This document shows, in pieces, positions 1-7,649 of a stretch of 64,000 nt of DNA (the stretch's first letter is position 1; each line of letters opens with the position of its first letter). The position numbers and the translations under genes were made by a program. The notes below the pieces were generated by a model. That model ran no database searches. It was not told the origin of the DNA and saw nothing but the letters and a program-made list of their open reading frames with translations. Source of the stretch: Bradyrhizobium sp. 21. GTDB taxonomy: Bacteria > Pseudomonadota > Alphaproteobacteria > Rhizobiales > Xanthobacteraceae. The DNA lies in assembly GCF_023073335.1 (NCBI RefSeq), contig NZ_JADPJG010000015.1, positions 256,020 to 320,019 on the forward strand, in the 5' to 3' direction.

Positions 1-1266
1 GTCGAAGGCATCGGCCATCGCGTCCGAGATCAGATGATCGACCATCGTGGTCAGGCGCTTCGTCGCGTCGCGGATGTGATCGACCTGGGCGACCACGCCG
101 CTTGACGACGCGCCGGTCGAGATCAGCTCCTTGAGCATCTCGGTGCGGCCGAGAATGACGCCGAGCGGATTCTTCAGGTCATGGGCGACGGTGCCCAGGA
201 TCTCGTTCTTGAAGCCGTTGGCGCGCTGCAGCCGCAGCCATTGCGCCGACAGGCGGCGGTTGGCCTGCATCAGCGCGCGGGTGCGCTGGGCAACGCGGTC
301 TTCCAGCTGGGTGTTGGCGGCCTGGAGCTGCTGGTAGAGGATGACGTTGTCGAAGGCGATCGAGAGCCGGCTGGAGAAGATCTCGACCAGCGAGCGGTCG
401 GTCTCCGACAGCTCGCGCTCGGCCTGCAGCAGCACCACGACCTCGCGGCCGCTTCCGGTGCGCAAGTAAATCACGCTGCGATGGTCGGCGAATTCGTTTT
501 TGCGGCCCTGGAACGCGGCTTCCACCATCGCGCGCAAATCAGGGTCGAGTGCCTTGGATGACGTCATGCCGATGAAGCGGCTGTAGCAGCCGCTGCCGGC
601 GAGCACCGAGAGCTCGGGGTCGATGCCGCCATTGTCGCGCAAAACCAGTATGCCGGCGCAATCGACATTGAGCAGCGAGGCGAGCTGGGTCAGCACGCCC
701 TCGGCGAGCCGCTGCATCGACTTGAAGTCGTACAGCGTCGACGCCGCATCGATGATGATCTCGAGCCCGCGCCTTGTCTGCACCATGCGCTCGAGCTGCT
801 GGTAGGAGCGCAGCGCCGCGGTCAGCGAGGTGAACAGCTTGTCGGCGGTGAGCTCGGTCTTGGCCTTGTAGTCGTTGATGTCGTACTGCACGATCACGCG
901 CCGCTCGGGCGCCTGGCCGGGCTGTCCGGTCCGCAGGATGATGCGCACGGTCTCGTTCTTGAGCTCGTTGCGGATGAACTCGACCAGTTCGAGGCCGGCG
1001 ACATCCGTCTCCATGATGACGTCGAGCAGCACGGCGGCGATGTCGCCGTGCGCGGCCATCAGCTTGCGACCTTCGGCGGCGGAATGGGCGGAGAGGATCT
1101 CCAGGCCCTGGCCGTTGAGATTGTAGTCCGAGAGCGCAAAACGCGTGCCGTCATGCACGGCCTGATCGTCGTCGATGACGGCGATCTTCCATTTCCGGGT
1201 GTCAATATCCTCCGACGCGGTACCGGTGTCGTCGATCAGGTGGAGGACATCGTCCTGTTCGGCCAT
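1..1266 (-). CDS. Receiver-DUF3369-histidine kinase hybrid (C-terminus outside window)
   Basis: This is a cytoplasmic two-component protein. Reading inward from the ATG at 1266, residues about 25-150 form a CheY-like receiver (IAVIDDD start, phosphoacceptor Asp near residue 82 in LLDVIM, conserved Lys in YKAKTEL). A DUF3369/GAF-like sensor section follows (about 155-310), then a coiled coil, then a HisKA helix with the phosphorylatable His in VAHDLKNPLG. The frame stays open to base 1, so the ATPase domain lies outside the window. The start overlaps the end of the preceding sensor kinase by about 30 bp, so the two are co-translated and probably form one phosphorelay. There are no membrane segments. 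The domain order is clear; the signal is unknown. Confidence 0.85.
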   Translation of the reverse strand, partial: MAEQDDVLHLIDDTGTASEDIDTRKWKIAVIDDDQAVHDGTRFALSDYNLNGQGLEILSAHSAAEGRKLMAAHGDIAAVLLDVIMETDVAGLELVEFIRNELKNETVRIILRTGQPGQAPERRVIVQYDINDYKAKTELTADKLFTSLTAALRSYQQLERMVQTRRGLEIIIDAASTLYDFKSMQRLAEGVLTQLASLLNVDCAGILVLRDNGGIDPELSVLAGSGCYSRFIGMTSSKALDPDLRAMVEAAFQGRKNEFADHRSVIYLRTGSGREVVVLLQAERELSETDRSLVEIFSSRLSIAFDNVILYQQLQAANTQLEDRVAQRTRALMQANRRLSAQWLRLQRANGFKNEILGTVAHDLKNPLGVILGRTEMLKELISTGASSSGVVAQVDHIRDATKRLTTMVDHLISDAMADAFD

Positions 1267-3323
1267 TGAGAAGTCCCGTCAGTCTCTGTGCTTTGCCCGC
1301 CGCCCTTGGCGACCCGGGGCATGATAATGCGAAAAGTAGTGCCTTGTCCCAGCTTGGATTCCAGCATCATGCGACCGCCGAGCTGCTGGGTGACGAGGTT
1401 ATAGACGATATGGAGGCCGAGTCCCGTGCCACCTTCGTTGCGCCTCGTGGTAAAGAATGGGTCAAAGGCCTGGCGCTGCACGTCCGGGGTCATGCCGGCT
1501 CCGTCATCGGTGAAGATGATCTCGACGTCGTCGGCCCCGCGCGGCCGCGCCGAGATCGTGATCGTGCCGGCACGGCCGTCGGCAAAGGCGTGGTTGGCGG
1601 CGTTGAGGAACAGGTTGGTCAGGATCTGACCATAGGAGCCGGGATAGCCGTCGAGCAGCAGCCCCTCGGGCATGTCGACATGGAGCGTGATCGGCGAGCG
1701 CTTCAGCACCGGGCGCAGGCTCGCGATGATCTGGTCGGTGGCCTCGCTCAATGAGAACTGCCGCCGCTCGGCATGGGAGCGGTCGACCGCGACCTGCTTG
1801 AACGACTGGATCAATTCGCCGGCGCGCTGGAGGTTGGCAACGAGCTGCTGCGAGGCGTCGCGTGAGGATTGCACAAATTCTTCCAGCTGCGAGCGGCGCA
1901 GGCCGCCTTCGCCCTTGAGCTGGGCCTCGAAGATCTCGGTGCGCCGGGCCAAGCTCGAGGCGACGGTCAGGCTGATGCCGATCGGATTGTTGACCTCGTG
2001 CGCGACGCCGGCGACGAGGCCGCCGAGGGCTGCCAGCCGCTCGGCATCGATCAAATTCTGCTGCGCGGTGTTGAGCTCGAGCAGCGCGCTCTCGGCCTTC
2101 TCCTTGGAGGCGCGCAGCTCGTCCTCGGTCTGGCGCTTGGCGATCGCGTTCTCACGAAATACTTCCACGGCGCGCGCCATGGCCCCGACCTCGTCGCGCG
2201 CGCGCGTGCCCTGCACCTCGCGGCCGAGATCGCCGAGCGTGATCGCGCGCATCGCCGCCATGATCTGCTGCAGCGGCAGCCGGATCGACAGCCCGATCAG
2301 CACGCCGGCGGTGAGGATGATGCCGAGGAAGATCACGGCAATGGAAAGAACACGACGGGAGATGTCCGCCAGCGTGCGGTCGAACGTCTCCTGTGCCTTC
2401 TGCTCGCGCTGGCGCATCTTGGTGGAGAGGTCGTCGATGGCGCCGATCGCCTCGGCCTGGTTGGCGTCGATGGTGTTGCGCAGCAGCTCGGTGCGGCTCG
2501 TGAGCTGCTCGGAGAGCTTTGCAAAGCCCTCGCGCAGCGCGGCGGTGCGGGCCCCGAGCCGTTGCAGCGCCAATCTCTGGAGATCGTTGTCGGCGAGATC
2601 GATCATGACGGGGATGGTCTTCTCGATCGTCTCGGTGTTGCGGCGCGCGTCGTCGGCCGCACCCGATGACAGCGACAGATAGTAGGAATTGGCCGCGACC
2701 AGCATCGCGGTGAAGGCCTCGCGCGACTTGCCGAGCGAAGGCCAGATCAGCGCGTCGCGATGGCCGGTGGCGCCTTCGATGACGGAGTAGAGGCCCGCCA
2801 TGTCTCTGGCCGGTCCCTGCACCTGCTCCTCATAGGTCCTGGCGATGGTGGCCTGCACGCCGCGCAGCTCGCCAAAGCCGTTGAGGAAACGGTCGGTGGT
2901 GCGCTCCAGCTCCTCGACCGAGCCTGATAGCATCGGGTCCTTGGCGGCGCGGTTGGCCAGCGTTCCCAGCACCGCCTCGCGCAGCAGCAGGATCTCGGCG
3001 AACAGGTCCGGGCTGGGCTGGTTGATGTAGCGGTGGATCAGATTGTGCAGCCGCCCGGTCTCGCTTTCGAGCAGCGCCAGAATCCGGTCGGACTCGCGCA
3101 CCTGGCGCACGTCGTCCCAGGCCGAGCCGAGCACCTGCGAGCCGTTCCAGATCAGCGCGACCAGCACCACCACCACGGCGGAGTTCAGCGCCGCGATCGA
3201 CAGGATGCGCCAGCGGATCGGCACCGCCCGGAGCACGCCGACCAGCCGCGCGCGCAGCCGCCCGATCGGGCCGGGCGGCCTGTCTGCGTGCTCGCTGTGT
3301 CCAAGCCCGGGCAAGAGGCTCAC
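1236..3323 (-). CDS. Membrane sensor histidine kinase with HAMP
   Basis: An inner-membrane sensor kinase of about 695 residues. It has a first membrane helix near the N-terminus (VVVVLVALIW), a helical periplasmic sensor of about 280 residues, a second helix (VIFLGIILTAGVLIGL), HAMP, a coiled coil, HisKA with the His near residue 445 (VAHEVNNP), and HATPase_c with N, G1 (DDGAGM) and G2 (GGTGLGL) boxes. A longer frame exists upstream but would lie inside the preceding gene; I chose the GTG at 3323 because it makes a GTGA overlap with the stop of the binding-protein gene, behind an AAGGTG. The order binding protein, kinase, receiver protein suggests that the binding protein presents the ligand to this kinase (inference). 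Confidence 0.85.
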   Translation of the reverse strand: MSLLPGLGHSEHADRPPGPIGRLRARLVGVLRAVPIRWRILSIAALNSAVVVVLVALIWNGSQVLGSAWDDVRQVRESDRILALLESETGRLHNLIHRYINQPSPDLFAEILLLREAVLGTLANRAAKDPMLSGSVEELERTTDRFLNGFGELRGVQATIARTYEEQVQGPARDMAGLYSVIEGATGHRDALIWPSLGKSREAFTAMLVAANSYYLSLSSGAADDARRNTETIEKTIPVMIDLADNDLQRLALQRLGARTAALREGFAKLSEQLTSRTELLRNTIDANQAEAIGAIDDLSTKMRQREQKAQETFDRTLADISRRVLSIAVIFLGIILTAGVLIGLSIRLPLQQIMAAMRAITLGDLGREVQGTRARDEVGAMARAVEVFRENAIAKRQTEDELRASKEKAESALLELNTAQQNLIDAERLAALGGLVAGVAHEVNNPIGISLTVASSLARRTEIFEAQLKGEGGLRRSQLEEFVQSSRDASQQLVANLQRAGELIQSFKQVAVDRSHAERRQFSLSEATDQIIASLRPVLKRSPITLHVDMPEGLLLDGYPGSYGQILTNLFLNAANHAFADGRAGTITISARPRGADDVEIIFTDDGAGMTPDVQRQAFDPFFTTRRNEGGTGLGLHIVYNLVTQQLGGRMMLESKLGQGTTFRIIMPRVAKGGGQSTETDGTSQWPNRTMSST

Positions 3324-4315
3324 TCCACCTTGCGAATGCGTTCGATCAGGGCGGCCGCGGCCGGATCTTGCCCGGCCTTGGCGTAGATCGCGGCCATCGC
3401 GTCCTCGAACGGCTTGCGGTCGATATCCCTGACGATGATGACGCCGGCCTCTTCCGCCTTGCGCTGCGACTGCTCCTCGAGGTCGCGCCACTTCTCGCGC
3501 ATGAATCGGCTGGAGCGGCTTGCGGCTTCCCTGAAGATGGTCTGGTCGTCGGCCGACAGGCTTTTCCAGGCCTTCAGCGAGATCACCAGCACTTCGGGGC
3601 TCATCGTGTGCTCGGTAAGCGCGAGGTAGCCGGCATGCTTGTAATGGTCCGTCGTCACGAAAGACGGCCAGTTGTTTTCGGCGCCGTCGATCAGATGGTT
3701 GGCAAGCCCGGTGAGCACCTGCCCATAGGGCATCTCGACCGGCTCCGCGCCGAGCGCGCGGATCATCTGGCTCATCAACTCCGACTGCTGCACCCGGATC
3801 CGCAATCCCTTGAGGTCGGCGATGTTTCTGACCGGGCGGACGCCGTTGTAGATCGACCGCGCGCCGGAATCGTAGAAGGCGAGCCCGACGAAGCCGTAGG
3901 ACTCGAAACTGCCGAGGATCTCGCCGCCGATCGGTCCGTCGAGCACCTTCTGCATGTGCTCGATGGACCGGAACAGGAACGGCATCGCCAGCACGTTCAT
4001 GGCCGGAACGAAATTGCCGATCAGCGCCACATTGGTCCGGTTGAGGTCGATCGCGCCGGCCCGGGTCTGCTCGATGGTCTCCTTCTCCTCGCCGAGCTGG
4101 CGGGAGTGGAACACCTTGATCTCGTGCCGGCCACCGCTGCGCTCGGCGATCAGGGCGCCCATGTAGCGCAGCGCCTGCACGGTCGGGTAATCCTCGGTCT
4201 GGGTGTCGGCGGCGCGGAATTCGCGCGCAACGGCGCCCGTCGCGCAGATGGCGATCAGAAGCGCGACGAAAACCACCCCGGTCCGCGAGCGTTCGGCACG
4301 GTTCAACACTGGCAC
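3320..4315 (-). CDS. TRAP-type periplasmic solute-binding protein (DctP family)
   Basis: A periplasmic binding protein of about 331 residues with a signal segment (VVFVALLIAICATGAVA). The fold and motifs are those of DctP/TakP TRAP binding proteins: an early HSRQLGEEKETIEQ region, the GVRPVRNIADLKGLRIRV motif region that contains the carboxylate-binding Arg, and PYGQVLTGLANHLIDGAENN. These proteins normally bind organic acids for a DctQM transporter, but no DctQ or DctM gene is adjacent. The gene is coupled by a 4-bp overlap to a sensor kinase, so a sensing role is likely (inference). I chose the GTG at 4315, six bases after GAGGGG; a TTG at 4321 is also in frame. Confidence 0.8.
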   Translation of the reverse strand: MPVLNRAERSRTGVVFVALLIAICATGAVAREFRAADTQTEDYPTVQALRYMGALIAERSGGRHEIKVFHSRQLGEEKETIEQTRAGAIDLNRTNVALIGNFVPAMNVLAMPFLFRSIEHMQKVLDGPIGGEILGSFESYGFVGLAFYDSGARSIYNGVRPVRNIADLKGLRIRVQQSELMSQMIRALGAEPVEMPYGQVLTGLANHLIDGAENNWPSFVTTDHYKHAGYLALTEHTMSPEVLVISLKAWKSLSADDQTIFREAASRSSRFMREKWRDLEEQSQRKAEEAGVIIVRDIDRKPFEDAMAAIYAKAGQDPAAAALIERIRKVE

Positions 4316-4490
4316 ACTCAACCCCTCAGTGGTGGAGTCTATGGCGGGAGGAAAAGGTTCAATGCAATCTAGCAGATGGTCAAGGGAAGGCCATCCCGCG
4401 TGGGCCCGCGGGGTGATTGTGTGTCGCGTCTGGCCCTCATTCCCGGTTGAAACTGGAAATGCCCCGCCTTAAGCAGGAGGCGGTCGCCTT

Positions 4491-5843
4491 TTGCCGCGCG
4501 GGATGGGAAGAGCCGTCGTGAATTCAGCATTGCGCTTTTTGCAGGTCGTTGCCGCCGCCGCGGTCTTCACGTTCACCGCACAGGCGCGCGCTGCCACGGA
4601 CATCGCGTGGTGGCACGCGATGTCCGGCGAACTCGGCCGGCAATTGGAAAAGCTCGCCTCCGATTTCAACGCCTCGCAATCCGACTACCGCATCGTGCCG
4701 AGTTACAAGGGCAACTACACCGAGACGGTGACGGCCGCAATCTTCGCCTTCCGCTCGCGCAGCCAGCCTGCGATCGTCCAGGTCAACGAGGTCGCCACCG
4801 CCACCATGACCGCGGCCAAGGGCGCGATCTATCCGGTGTTCAGCCTGATGCGCGATATGAACGAGCCGTTCTCGCTCGCTGATTACCTTCCCGCCGTCTC
4901 CGGCTATTACACCGACGCGGCCGGCAATCTGTTGTCCTTCCCGTTCAATTCCTCGACTCCGATCCTGTATTACAACAAGACCATGTTCCGCGACGCGGGC
5001 CTCGATCCGGAGACGCCGCCGAAGACCTGGCCCGAGCTTGGGGCCGCGGCAAAGCGCCTGCGCGATCGCGGCGCGGTGTGCGGCTTCACCACGTCCTGGC
5101 CGTCCTGGATTCACGTCGAGAATTTCTCCGCCTTCCACAATCTGCCGCTGGCGACACGGACCAACGGTTTTGCGGGCCTCGATGCGGAGCTGACCATCAA
5201 CAATCCGGTCGTGGTCAAGCACATCGCCCAGCTCAGCGAGTGGCAAAAGACAAAATTGTTCGACTATAGCGGCCGCGGCCAGTCGGCCGAGCCGCGCTTC
5301 CAGAACGGCGAATGCGGCATCTTCATCGGCTCCTCGGCGACGCGCGCCGACATCAAGGCCAATTCGAAGTTCGAGATCGGCTACGGCATGATGCCGTATT
5401 GGGCCGACGAGAAGGGCGCGCCGCAGAACTCGATCATCGGCGGCGCCACGCTGTGGGTGCTGCGCGACCGCCCGCGTGAGGAATACAAGGGCGTGGCGCG
5501 GTTCTTCGCCTATCTGTCGCAGCCAGGCGTTCAGGCCGCCTGGCACCAGAACACGGGCTATCTGCCTGTGACCCGCGCCGCCTTCGAGCTGACCCGCGCG
5601 CAGGGCTTCTACGAGCGCAATCCGGGCTCGGCGATCTCGTTCGAGGAGATCACGCTGCATCCGCCGACGGAGAATTCGAAGGGCATCCGGCTCGGCTCCT
5701 TCGTGCTGATCCGCGGCGCCATCGAGGACGAGCTGGAGCAGGCGTTCTCCGGCCAGAAGAGCGCGCAAGGAGCGCTCGATTCCGCCGTCGATCGCGGCAA
5801 CAAGCTGCTGCGCCAGTTCGAGCGCGCCAGCCCGGATAGATAG
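4491..5843 (+). CDS. ugpB: UgpB-like glycerol-3-phosphate/sugar ABC binding protein
   Basis: A periplasmic binding protein of 450 residues for an ABC importer. It has a signal peptide (LRFLQVVAAAAVFTFTAQARA), an IAWWHAMSGELG start to the mature protein, and the family's signature segments (SYKGNYTETVTAA, FPFNSSTPILYYNK, PKTWPEL, GYLPVT). These resemble E. coli UgpB, which binds sn-glycerol-3-phosphate. The first in-frame start with a Shine-Dalgarno is the TTG at 4491, ten bases after AGGAGG; an ATG at 4503 would lie 22 bases from it. No ugpA, ugpE or ugpC lies beside it, so it either serves permeases encoded elsewhere or has drifted in specificity. It is divergent from the TRAP-kinase operon. 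Confidence 0.75.
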   Translation: MPRGMGRAVVNSALRFLQVVAAAAVFTFTAQARAATDIAWWHAMSGELGRQLEKLASDFNASQSDYRIVPSYKGNYTETVTAAIFAFRSRSQPAIVQVNEVATATMTAAKGAIYPVFSLMRDMNEPFSLADYLPAVSGYYTDAAGNLLSFPFNSSTPILYYNKTMFRDAGLDPETPPKTWPELGAAAKRLRDRGAVCGFTTSWPSWIHVENFSAFHNLPLATRTNGFAGLDAELTINNPVVVKHIAQLSEWQKTKLFDYSGRGQSAEPRFQNGECGIFIGSSATRADIKANSKFEIGYGMMPYWADEKGAPQNSIIGGATLWVLRDRPREEYKGVARFFAYLSQPGVQAAWHQNTGYLPVTRAAFELTRAQGFYERNPGSAISFEEITLHPPTENSKGIRLGSFVLIRGAIEDELEQAFSGQKSAQGALDSAVDRGNKLLRQFERASPDR

Positions 5844-5886
5844 TGGCAGTGGGATTTGGCCTCGGTGTAGTCACGAACGAGATGCG

Positions 5887-6006
5887 CTCCCTCCCCGCTT
5901 GCGGGGGAGGGTTGGGGAGAGGGTGCCTCCGCATCGGGACACTCCCCAAGAAGAAAGAACCCTCACCCGCGCCTTCGGCGCGACCTCTCCCGCAAGCGGG
6001 AGAGGT
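5887..6006. repeat. Intergenic palindromic repeat, family A
   Basis: Two hairpins back to back: a CCCTCCCC/GGGGAGGG pair around CTTGCG at the left, and CTCTCCCGC/GCGGGAGAG at the right, with GCGCC/GGCGC between. The same design recurs at 11010-11115, 28570-28667, 33940-34008 and 37197-37279, always between genes. It may act as a transcription terminator or mRNA stabiliser. Confidence 0.8.
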
Positions 6007-6065
6007 GCACCGCTTTCCTGGCATGCACCTCATCAACCAAAGCCGGCTTGCATGAGCGAGCACTG

Positions 6066-7025
6066 ATGACGAACGTTCCATCGCAAATGCTTCCGGCTTT
6101 CACCGACGCCAAGAGTTTTCGCGCCTGGCGCTCTGATCCCTCGCGATGGCTGCCGATCGCGCTCGACATCGCGCGCGGCCATGATCTCGATGTCAGCGCG
6201 CCGCATGTATTTTCGACCGGCACCAATCTCGTGGTCGGGCTCGGCGACCGCGTGATCCTGAAGATCTTCCCGCCGCAGCTCGCAGCGCAATTCGTCTCCG
6301 AGCGCGGTTCGCTGACGCAGCTTGCCGGCCGCCTTCATCTGCCGATCCCCGAGATCGTCGCGGAAGGGATGCGTGACGGCTGGCCTTATCTCATCATCAC
6401 GCGGCTATCAGGCACGCTCGGCGCGGAGGTCTGGCCGCAACTTCCGGAAGATCAGAAGGAGCGCGTGCTGCGCCAGATCGGCGAGACCATCGCCGCCGTG
6501 CAGCGCGCGCCGCTCGGCCCGCTCGCGCAGATACAGCCGCGCTGGGACGATTTCATGGGTGCCCAGATGCAAGGCTGCAAGGCCCGGCACACGCGTCTCG
6601 GCCTTGCGCCAAAATTCCTGGCCGGCCTCGACGACCTCCTGCGTGATGCCGCCGAACTGATCCCGATGGACGCGCCGCCGGTGATCTTGATCGGCGAATA
6701 CATTCCCGAGAACTTTCTGCTCGCCTGTCATGACGATCAATGGTCGCTCGCCGGCCTGTTCGATTTCGGCGACGTGCTGGTGGGATGGCGCGACTACGAT
6801 CTGCTCGGCCCCAGCGCCTTCATGGCCGCAGGCCGGCCGGGGAGGGTGCGCAACCTGCTCGAAGGCTTTGGCTATGCGAAACTAGATTTCGCGCTGAAGC
6901 GGCGGCTGATGGCCCTGATGCTGCTGCACCGCGCCAGCGATCTCAACAGCCACATCTGCATGGAGGGCTGGCAGGAGCAGGCCGACGATCTGGTCCAGCT
7001 TCAGGAGCTGATCTGGGCGGGGTGA
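6066..7025 (+). CDS. APH-family phosphotransferase with degenerate catalytic loop
   Basis: A cytoplasmic protein of 319 residues with the aminoglycoside/choline-kinase fold: a nucleotide lobe with VILKIF (Lys), an Arg/Glu helix, a hinge (PYLIITRL), and a C-lobe metal motif FDFGD about 25 residues after the catalytic loop. The loop that normally reads HGDxxxxN is here IGEYIPEN: the His is Ile and the base Asp is Glu, while the Asn is kept. It may therefore be a divergent or weakened kinase. The substrate is unknown and no resistance role should be assumed. I chose the ATG at 6066; a TTG at 6048 would add six residues. Confidence 0.7.
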   Translation: MTNVPSQMLPAFTDAKSFRAWRSDPSRWLPIALDIARGHDLDVSAPHVFSTGTNLVVGLGDRVILKIFPPQLAAQFVSERGSLTQLAGRLHLPIPEIVAEGMRDGWPYLIITRLSGTLGAEVWPQLPEDQKERVLRQIGETIAAVQRAPLGPLAQIQPRWDDFMGAQMQGCKARHTRLGLAPKFLAGLDDLLRDAAELIPMDAPPVILIGEYIPENFLLACHDDQWSLAGLFDFGDVLVGWRDYDLLGPSAFMAAGRPGRVRNLLEGFGYAKLDFALKRRLMALMLLHRASDLNSHICMEGWQEQADDLVQLQELIWAG

Positions 7026-7252
7026 GTGGCCGGAGCCAATCTTCGTGTCGTCATGGGCAAGCACTGCGAACGGAGTCAATCCAAACTTATCACCTTAGGG
7101 AGACGTTTGGTAATGGTTCGCGGTTGATACCTCGCAGAAAACTTTGGATGCGTATAGAACCACTTGCGCCGCACCAAGCACCGAAATTCACGCAGTATTT
7201 GATTACTTGGGGCCGAATGTCATCCCTCGCCGGGCCGTGCGGCGAGTCCCAA

Positions 7253-7567
7253 TCAGACTTGTCTATCTTGCCGAAGGGCGCTGAATAGATGTCGTATTTT
7301 GCGTTCGACTGCCGCACGATCTGTGCTGTCATCATCAAGACGTGCCAACATTTCGCGAGCTTTGTAAGCTGCCGCTGCTATGCTGATCCCGTTTGAACTG
7401 CACACATCGTGACTGGCTTCCAGCAGGAAGATAAGTTGAGTGAGTAGATCCCGAACGGCTCTTTCATCGGTTGCTGGGGCCTCAAGCTCTCGTATTTGTG
7501 TCGACGCCCTATCTTGTTGTCCGCTCGTCTGGGGATGGCTCCTCTGGTGAGGTTCAGATCGCTTCAT
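7253..7567 (-). CDS. Small unknown protein in AT-rich segment
   Basis: I do not recognise this 104-residue protein. It is soluble, charged and largely helical by eye, with a polar N-terminus (Gln/Ser/Arg rich) and a helical core (VRDLLTQLIFLLEASHDVC, then AAAAYKAREMLARLDDD). It is divergent from the HTH/Nudix-like gene at 7650 and shares its lower GC content and relaxed third-position use, so both probably arrived together. Its Shine-Dalgarno (TGGAG) lies five or six bases before the ATG, inside the right arm of a perfect hairpin (7573-7590). The coding call rests on the start context and the paired arrangement. Confidence 0.55.
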   Translation of the reverse strand: MKRSEPHQRSHPQTSGQQDRASTQIRELEAPATDERAVRDLLTQLIFLLEASHDVCSSNGISIAAAAYKAREMLARLDDDSTDRAAVERKIRHLFSALRQDRQV

Positions 7568-7572
7568 GGTAG

Positions 7573-7590
7573 CGCTCCATTAGTGGAGCG
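7573..7590. promoter_or_regulatory. Perfect inverted repeat over the RBS of the small gene
   Basis: CGCTCCA and TGGAGCG are perfect complements separated by four bases. On the minus strand the right arm contains the Shine-Dalgarno of the 104-residue gene, so folding would hide it. As DNA it sits in the divergent spacer before the HTH gene and could equally be its operator. Confidence 0.5.
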
Positions 7591-7649
7591 GCAAAACCAT
7601 CACACTAATCGATCCTAGTCGGCGGCCCGAATTTTGGCAGGAGAATAAG

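Noticed and set aside
5887..6006. Repeats as a CRISPR array
   Set aside because: Copies are single, dispersed and palindromic; there are no regularly spaced spacers and no cas genes.
6066..7025. Aminoglycoside resistance gene
   Set aside because: Only the fold is shared; the catalytic HGD is replaced and nothing in the context suggests resistance.
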